Below, piece by piece: positions 31,583 to 35,628 of a stretch of 35,628 bases of DNA (positions are counted from its first letter, which is position 1; every line of letters begins with the position of its first letter). The DNA lies in assembly GCF_003583405.1 (NCBI RefSeq), contig NZ_QXEC01000038.1, positions 1-35,628 of the forward strand, read 5' to 3'. Origin of the DNA: Micromonospora radicis (GTDB lineage: Bacteria; Actinomycetota; Actinomycetes; Mycobacteriales; Micromonosporaceae). The position numbers and the translations under genes are program-made. The notes beneath the pieces are model-generated. The model was not told where the DNA came from and did no database searches. It saw nothing but the letters and a program-made list of their open reading frames with translations.

Positions 31583-32035
31583 TCAACGCTCCGGGTCGCT
31601 CGCCGCACCAACTCGGTCGGCGGGTGTGGGCGCCCCGGCTGGGCGGCGCGTCAGCGCCGACCTCGGGCCGGCGTTGCGGATCTCCCGGCCGGGCGGCGTC
31701 AACCGGGAGGTGGCCGGGACCCGGGCCACGCCCACCGCCGCGCCACGGCCCAGCACCCCGGCGGTGTTACGGGAGCCGCCCGTCGTCCAGCCTCCCGAAC
31801 GGTCCTGCCGGGGCGCCGGCCAGCTGTCGGTACGGTCCGGCCCGCTCTCGGTGGGATCCTGCCGGGGCGCCGGTCGCCGCCCGGCTCGGTCCTGGCGGGG
31901 TGCTGCGGGTCGATTCTCGGGGCGTTCCGGGTGCCGGGCCGGCCAGTTCAGGTTCGTCGCCGAACGGGGCGCGGCGCGGCCGGTGCCCTCCTCCCAACTC
32001 CAGAGATCGTCAACCGGGGCACGATGCTTCGCCAT
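31583..32035 (-). CDS. low-complexity protein with APRQD repeats, doubtful
   Basis: The 150-residue frame starts MAKHRAPVDDLWSWEEGTGR, which looks protein-like. It then becomes disordered with four copies of an (A)APRQDR/PAPRQDR-like motif at about 45-80, rich in Pro, Arg, Asp and Trp, and ends in basic low complexity. The DNA shows matching GC-rich repeats (CCTGCCGGGGCGCCGG and variants) at about 31800-31910. It lies between the DsbA-like gene and the DUF1015 gene on the same strand. It could be a disordered small protein or a repeat region that happens to stay open. Confidence 0.4.
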   Translation of the reverse strand: MAKHRAPVDDLWSWEEGTGRAAPRSATNLNWPARHPERPENRPAAPRQDRAGRRPAPRQDPTESGPDRTDSWPAPRQDRSGGWTTGGSRNTAGVLGRGAAVGVARVPATSRLTPPGREIRNAGPRSALTRRPAGAPTPADRVGAASDPER

Positions 32036-32138
32036 CTGGCCTCCACGAGCGGCGGAGTGCGGCCGGCGGGCACGGGTACGGCCCGCCGGATCTCTGCGGA
32101 CACCCGGTCAAACGAGTCCGTGAACGCACCGGTGACGC

Positions 32139-32170
32139 CGCGCCTGGTGCCGGTGCCGACACCAGGCGCG
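32139..32170 (-). terminator. hairpin terminator of the DsbA-like gene
   Basis: CGCGCCTGGTG (32139-32149) and CACCAGGCGCG (32160-32170) form a perfect 11-bp stem, about 70 nt after the gene's stop on the minus strand. Confidence 0.65.
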
Positions 32171-32239
32171 AAGCGGGACTGTCGGCCGGGGGCCGGTGCC
32201 AGGCACGAGGCGTTGAGAACCTGCCCTTCCCCGCACCCC

Positions 32240-32863
32240 TCAGTCGAAGATGGGGTCGAGGTCGCGGCTGCGCTTGAGTTCGAAGAAGCCGGGCGTGCCG
32301 GAGACCAGCAGGACGCCGTCCCAGAGCCGACCCGCGGCCTCCCCCTTCGGTGCCGGGGTGACCACCGGCCCGAAGAACGCCACCTGCCGGCCGTCGGGAC
32401 CGGGCGCGTGCACGACCGGGGTGCCCACCTCGGTGCCGACCGGACGCATGCCGGCCTCGTGGCTCTCCCGCAGCGCGGTGTCGAGGCTGGTGTCCTCGGC
32501 CGCGGCGGCCAGTTCCGGGTCCAGCCCGGCGTCGGTCAACGCGGCCCGGTACAGCTCCGGCCCCAGCTGTTCCTTACCCAGGTGGATCCGGGTGCCCAGG
32601 GCGGTGTAGAGGGCACGGACCGCGTCCGCTCCGTACCGCTGCCGCACGGCGACGCAGACCCGTACCGGCCCCCACCCGAGGCGCATGTACTCCTGGTACG
32701 GCTCGGGCAGTTCCCGGCCCTCGTTGAGTACCGAGAGGCTCATGACGTTGAACCGGACGTCGACCTCGCGGACCCGCTCCACCTCCAGCAGCCAGCGGGA
32801 CGTGATCCACGCCCAGGGGCAGATCGGGTCGAACCACATGTCGACGCTGACGCGCTCGCTCAC
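32240..32863 (-). CDS. DsbA-like mycothiol-dependent nitroreductase family protein
   Basis: This 207-residue thioredoxin-fold protein is like Rv2466c, a mycothiol-dependent reductase of M. tuberculosis that is also 207 residues long. Its active site is CPWA (15-18): the nucleophilic Cys15 is present but no second Cys follows, so it should work by a monothiol mechanism with mycothiol. The context MWFDPICPWAWITSRW is typical. GTG 32863 is chosen because AAAGGACC precedes it and the length then fits; ATG 32896 lies 11 codons upstream. It is divergent from pepN. Confidence 0.88.
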   Translation of the reverse strand: MSERVSVDMWFDPICPWAWITSRWLLEVERVREVDVRFNVMSLSVLNEGRELPEPYQEYMRLGWGPVRVCVAVRQRYGADAVRALYTALGTRIHLGKEQLGPELYRAALTDAGLDPELAAAAEDTSLDTALRESHEAGMRPVGTEVGTPVVHAPGPDGRQVAFFGPVVTPAPKGEAAGRLWDGVLLVSGTPGFFELKRSRDLDPIFD

Positions 32864-33070
32864 GGTGAGGTCCTTTCGCAACGATGACGCCGCCAACCGG
32901 CGTACCTTCGATCCTTACTCGGCTTCGGCCCGGTCAGGTCCCGATCGACCGCGTGACCTCGCCCACCAACGGCTGTCCCCGCATGGAAGACTCAGGCCCG
33001 GACCGGCCGTCACGAGCGGTCGACGGCAAGTGGACCGCAGCGTACGGCGAGAGTGGGATGGAGACGAACA

Positions 33071-35628
33071 GTGCCGGGAGTGCGCAACCTGACACAGGTG
33101 GAAGCGACCGAGCGAGCCAGACTGCTCGACGTGACCGGGTACGACATCAGTCTGGATCTGTCCAGCGCGGTGCACGCGGCGGGGGGTCGTACCTTCCGAT
33201 CGACCACCGAGGTGCGCTTCCGCTGCACCGAGCCGGGCGCCGGCACCTTCATCGAGTGCGCGGCGGACTCGGTACGCTCCGCGACGCTCAACGGCGCTGC
33301 GCTCGACCTGGCCGACTTCTCGGCCGAGAAGGGGCTGACGCTGACCGGGCTGGCCGCCGAGAACACGCTGGTGGTCGACGCCGACTTCGCGTACTCGAAC
33401 TCGGGGCAGGGGCTGCACCGTTCGGTCGACCCGGTCGACGGTGAGACGTACCTCTACAGCCAGTTCGAGACGGCGGACGCGCAGCGGGTCTTCGCCTGCT
33501 TCGACCAGCCGGACCTGAAGAGCGTCTACACCTGGCGGGCCACCGTACCGGAGCACTGGAAGGTGGTCTCGAACTCGCCGGTGGCGCGTACCGAGGCGGC
33601 CGGCGAGGACCTCAAGACGGTCCACTTCGCCGAGTCGGCGCGGATGAGCACCTACATCACCGCGCTGTGCGCCGGCCCGTACCACGAGGTGCGGGACAGC
33701 CACGACGGCATCGACCTGGGCGTGTTCTGCCGCGCCTCGATGGCGCAGTACCTCGACAGTGACGACCTGTTCCTGGTCACCAAGCAGGGCTTCGACTTCT
33801 TCCACGAGCAGTTCGGGGTGCGGTACCCGCTGCCCAAGTACGACCAGCTGTGGGTGCCCGACTTCAACGCCGGTGCGATGGAGAACTTCGGCTGCGTCAC
33901 GCACGCCGAGTCGCACTACCTGTTCCGCTCGCAGGTCACCGACTTCGAGTACGAGCAGCGCGCCAACACGATCCTGCACGAGCTGGCCCACATGTGGTTC
34001 GGTGACCTGGTCACCATGCGCTGGTGGAACGACCTGTGGCTCAACGAGTCGTTCGCCGAGTGGGCCAGCCACTGGTGCAACACCCACGCCACCCGGTTCA
34101 CCGAGGCGTGGACGACCTTCCTGTCGATCCGGAAGAACTGGGGCTACCGGCAGGACCAGCTCTCCTCCACCCACCCGGTCTACTGTGAGATGCCGGACCT
34201 GGAGGCGGTCGAGGTCAACTTCGACGGCATCACGTACGCCAAGGGCGCCAGCGTGCTCAAGCAGCTGGTCGCGTACGTGGGGGAGGAGCCGTTCCTGGCG
34301 GGTCTGCGAGCGTACTTCGCCCGGCACGCCTGGGGTAACGCCACCTTCGACGACCTGCTCTCCGAGCTGGAGGCCGCCTCCGGCCGCAAGCTGCGTACCT
34401 TCGCCACCCAGTGGCTGGAGACCGCGCAGGTCAACACCCTGCGGCCGGAGCTGACCATCGGCCCGGACGGCACGTACCAGCGGGTGCTGGTCCGGCAGGA
34501 GGCGCCGCAGGTGTACCCGACCCTGCGCACCCACCGGATCGGCGTCGGCCTGTACGACCTCACCGACGGTCGGCTGGTGCGCCGGGAACGCCACGAGGTC
34601 GACATCGACGGTGAGCTGACCGAGCTGACCGAACTCGTCGGCGTACCCGCCGCCGACGTGCTGCTGCTCAACGACGACGACCTGACCTACGCCAAGCTGC
34701 GGCTGGACGAGCGGTCGATGGCGACGGTGGTGCAGCACATCGCCGGGTTCGAGTCGTCGCTGGCGCGGGCGCTGTGTTGGACGGCCGCGTGGGACATGAC
34801 CCGCGACGCCGAACTCGCCACTCGCGACTACCTGGCGTTGGTGCTCGCCGGGCTGCCCGCCGAGACCGACATCAACCTGGTCACCGCCACGCTGCGCCAG
34901 GCCAGCAGCGCGCTCACCTTCTACGCCGACCCGCAATGGGCGCCGACCGGCTGGGCCGAGCTGGCCCGTACCGCGAAGACCGCCCTCGCCGCCGCCGAAC
35001 CGGGCAGCGGCTCCCAACTGGCCTGGGCGCGGGCGTACGTCGCCGCGTCCCGGTCCGCCGAGGATCTGGCGGTGCTGCGCGGCTGGTTGGACGGCACGCA
35101 GGTGGCCGCCGGGCTGACCATCGACACCGAGCTGCGGTGGAGCGTGTTGCAGGCGCTGGTGGCCAACGGGGCGGCCGGCGCGCCGGAGATCGAGGCCGAG
35201 CTGGCCGGCGACAAGACCTCCAGCGGCGAGCGGGAGGCCGCGTACGCGCACGCGCTGGTGCCGACCGAGGGGAACAAGGCCGCCGTCTGGGCCCAGCTGA
35301 CCGGCGCGGAGGCGCTGCCGAACTGGCGGCACCGGGCGCTGTTGCAGGGCTTCAGCCACCCGGCCCAGGTCGACCTGGTCGCGCCGTACCGGCAGCGGTA
35401 CTTCGACGCCGTGGGACAGGTCTGGGCCAGCCGGGACAGCGAGCCGGCGCAGGAGTTCGCGATGCTGGCGTACCCGGCCTACCTGGTCGACGACGACACG
35501 GTCGAGGCGACCGACGCCTGGCTGGCGCAGCCGGGCCACCCGGCGCCGCTGCGGCGGCTGGTGGCCGAGGGCCGCGACGGTGTGGTGCGTGCGGTGGCCG
35601 CACGGGCCCGGGACGCGCGCAGCGCCTG
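33071..35628 (+). CDS. pepN: aminopeptidase N (M1 metallopeptidase), cut by the window edge
   Basis: M1 aminopeptidases remove N-terminal residues from peptides in the cytoplasm. About 852 codons are present with no stop before 35628, so the last few residues lie outside the window. The substrate-recognition motif is GAMEN (268-272). Zinc is held by His303 and His307 of HELAH and by Glu326 of NESFAE; Glu304 is the general base. An ERAP1-like C-terminal domain follows (about 520 onwards). GTG 33071 follows GGAG at good spacing and begins with the family's VPGVRNLTQVEATER. The gene lies next to a DsbA-like gene and near rpiB, a neighbourhood common in actinomycetes. Confidence 0.96.
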   Translation, partial: MPGVRNLTQVEATERARLLDVTGYDISLDLSSAVHAAGGRTFRSTTEVRFRCTEPGAGTFIECAADSVRSATLNGAALDLADFSAEKGLTLTGLAAENTLVVDADFAYSNSGQGLHRSVDPVDGETYLYSQFETADAQRVFACFDQPDLKSVYTWRATVPEHWKVVSNSPVARTEAAGEDLKTVHFAESARMSTYITALCAGPYHEVRDSHDGIDLGVFCRASMAQYLDSDDLFLVTKQGFDFFHEQFGVRYPLPKYDQLWVPDFNAGAMENFGCVTHAESHYLFRSQVTDFEYEQRANTILHELAHMWFGDLVTMRWWNDLWLNESFAEWASHWCNTHATRFTEAWTTFLSIRKNWGYRQDQLSSTHPVYCEMPDLEAVEVNFDGITYAKGASVLKQLVAYVGEEPFLAGLRAYFARHAWGNATFDDLLSELEAASGRKLRTFATQWLETAQVNTLRPELTIGPDGTYQRVLVRQEAPQVYPTLRTHRIGVGLYDLTDGRLVRRERHEVDIDGELTELTELVGVPAADVLLLNDDDLTYAKLRLDERSMATVVQHIAGFESSLARALCWTAAWDMTRDAELATRDYLALVLAGLPAETDINLVTATLRQASSALTFYADPQWAPTGWAELARTAKTALAAAEPGSGSQLAWARAYVAASRSAEDLAVLRGWLDGTQVAAGLTIDTELRWSVLQALVANGAAGAPEIEAELAGDKTSSGEREAAYAHALVPTEGNKAAVWAQLTGAEALPNWRHRALLQGFSHPAQVDLVAPYRQRYFDAVGQVWASRDSEPAQEFAMLAYPAYLVDDDTVEATDAWLAQPGHPAPLRRLVAEGRDGVVRAVAARARDARSA

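Noticed and set aside
32915..35539. 874-codon open frame on the minus strand
   Set aside because: It is antisense to pepN, whose zinc and GAMEN motifs are complete. The minus-strand product is low complexity (R, V, G, H, L-rich), typical of an antisense frame in high-GC DNA.
1..35628. CRISPR array, prophage structural genes, transposase genes or a biosynthetic gene cluster
   Set aside because: No regularly spaced repeats, no capsid/tail or transposase motifs and no polyketide or peptide synthetase domains were seen on either strand.

Overview
The window looks like a chromosomal segment of a high-GC actinomycete, most likely Micromonosporaceae (Micromonospora/Salinispora-like). This rests on the very GC-rich coding style, frequent GTG starts, the clpX / clpP2 / clpP1 / tig order with two different ClpP subunits, and several typically actinobacterial families (Eis-type acetyltransferase, mycothiol-linked DsbA-like oxidoreductase, actinobacterial RpiB). 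The assignment is inferred from gene content; no phylogeny was run.

Layout. Positions 1-460 hold the leader and three tandem promoters of a ribosomal RNA operon that reads leftwards out of the window. A small membrane protein and a nitrilase-superfamily amidohydrolase follow. The protein quality-control block comes next, on the minus strand: clpX, the clpP1-clpP2 operon (with a ClgR-type box upstream and a hairpin terminator downstream) and trigger factor. tRNA-Pro(UGG) and tRNA-Gly(UCC) come after it.

From 6519 to 22317 lies an integrated element with a 15,754-bp repeat-to-repeat unit, an actinomycete integrative and conjugative element (AICE) of the pSAM2 kind. It is bounded by a 45-bp direct repeat of the 3' half of tRNA-Gly. 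Its left arm encodes integrase, excisionase, a RepSA-like replication initiator, a DUF2637 membrane protein, an FtsK/Tra-type DNA translocase and two small proteins, all read leftwards from one operator-overlapped promoter. Its centre and right hold a GntR/UTRA regulator, four small AICE proteins, an XRE-TPR-like regulator and a Nudix protein resembling the pSAM2 immunity factor Pif. Three cargo modules are visible: an ApeA-like HEPN ribonuclease, a two-gene DUF262 + HEPN cassette, and a VapBC-like toxin-antitoxin pair beside the right attachment site. The first two are clearly lower in GC than the backbone. The DUF262 + HEPN cassette is the best candidate here for a poorly described defence system.

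Right of the element (22318-35628) is ordinary chromosome. It holds a truncated copy of a small membrane protein whose intact homologue sits inside the element, a lipoprotein, a secreted papain-fold protein, a MOSC protein, a subtilisin-family protein with a substituted oxyanion-hole residue, a membrane protein and an Eis-like acetyltransferase. These are followed by RpiB, a DUF1015 protein, a DsbA-like mycothiol-type reductase and aminopeptidase N, which runs off the right edge.
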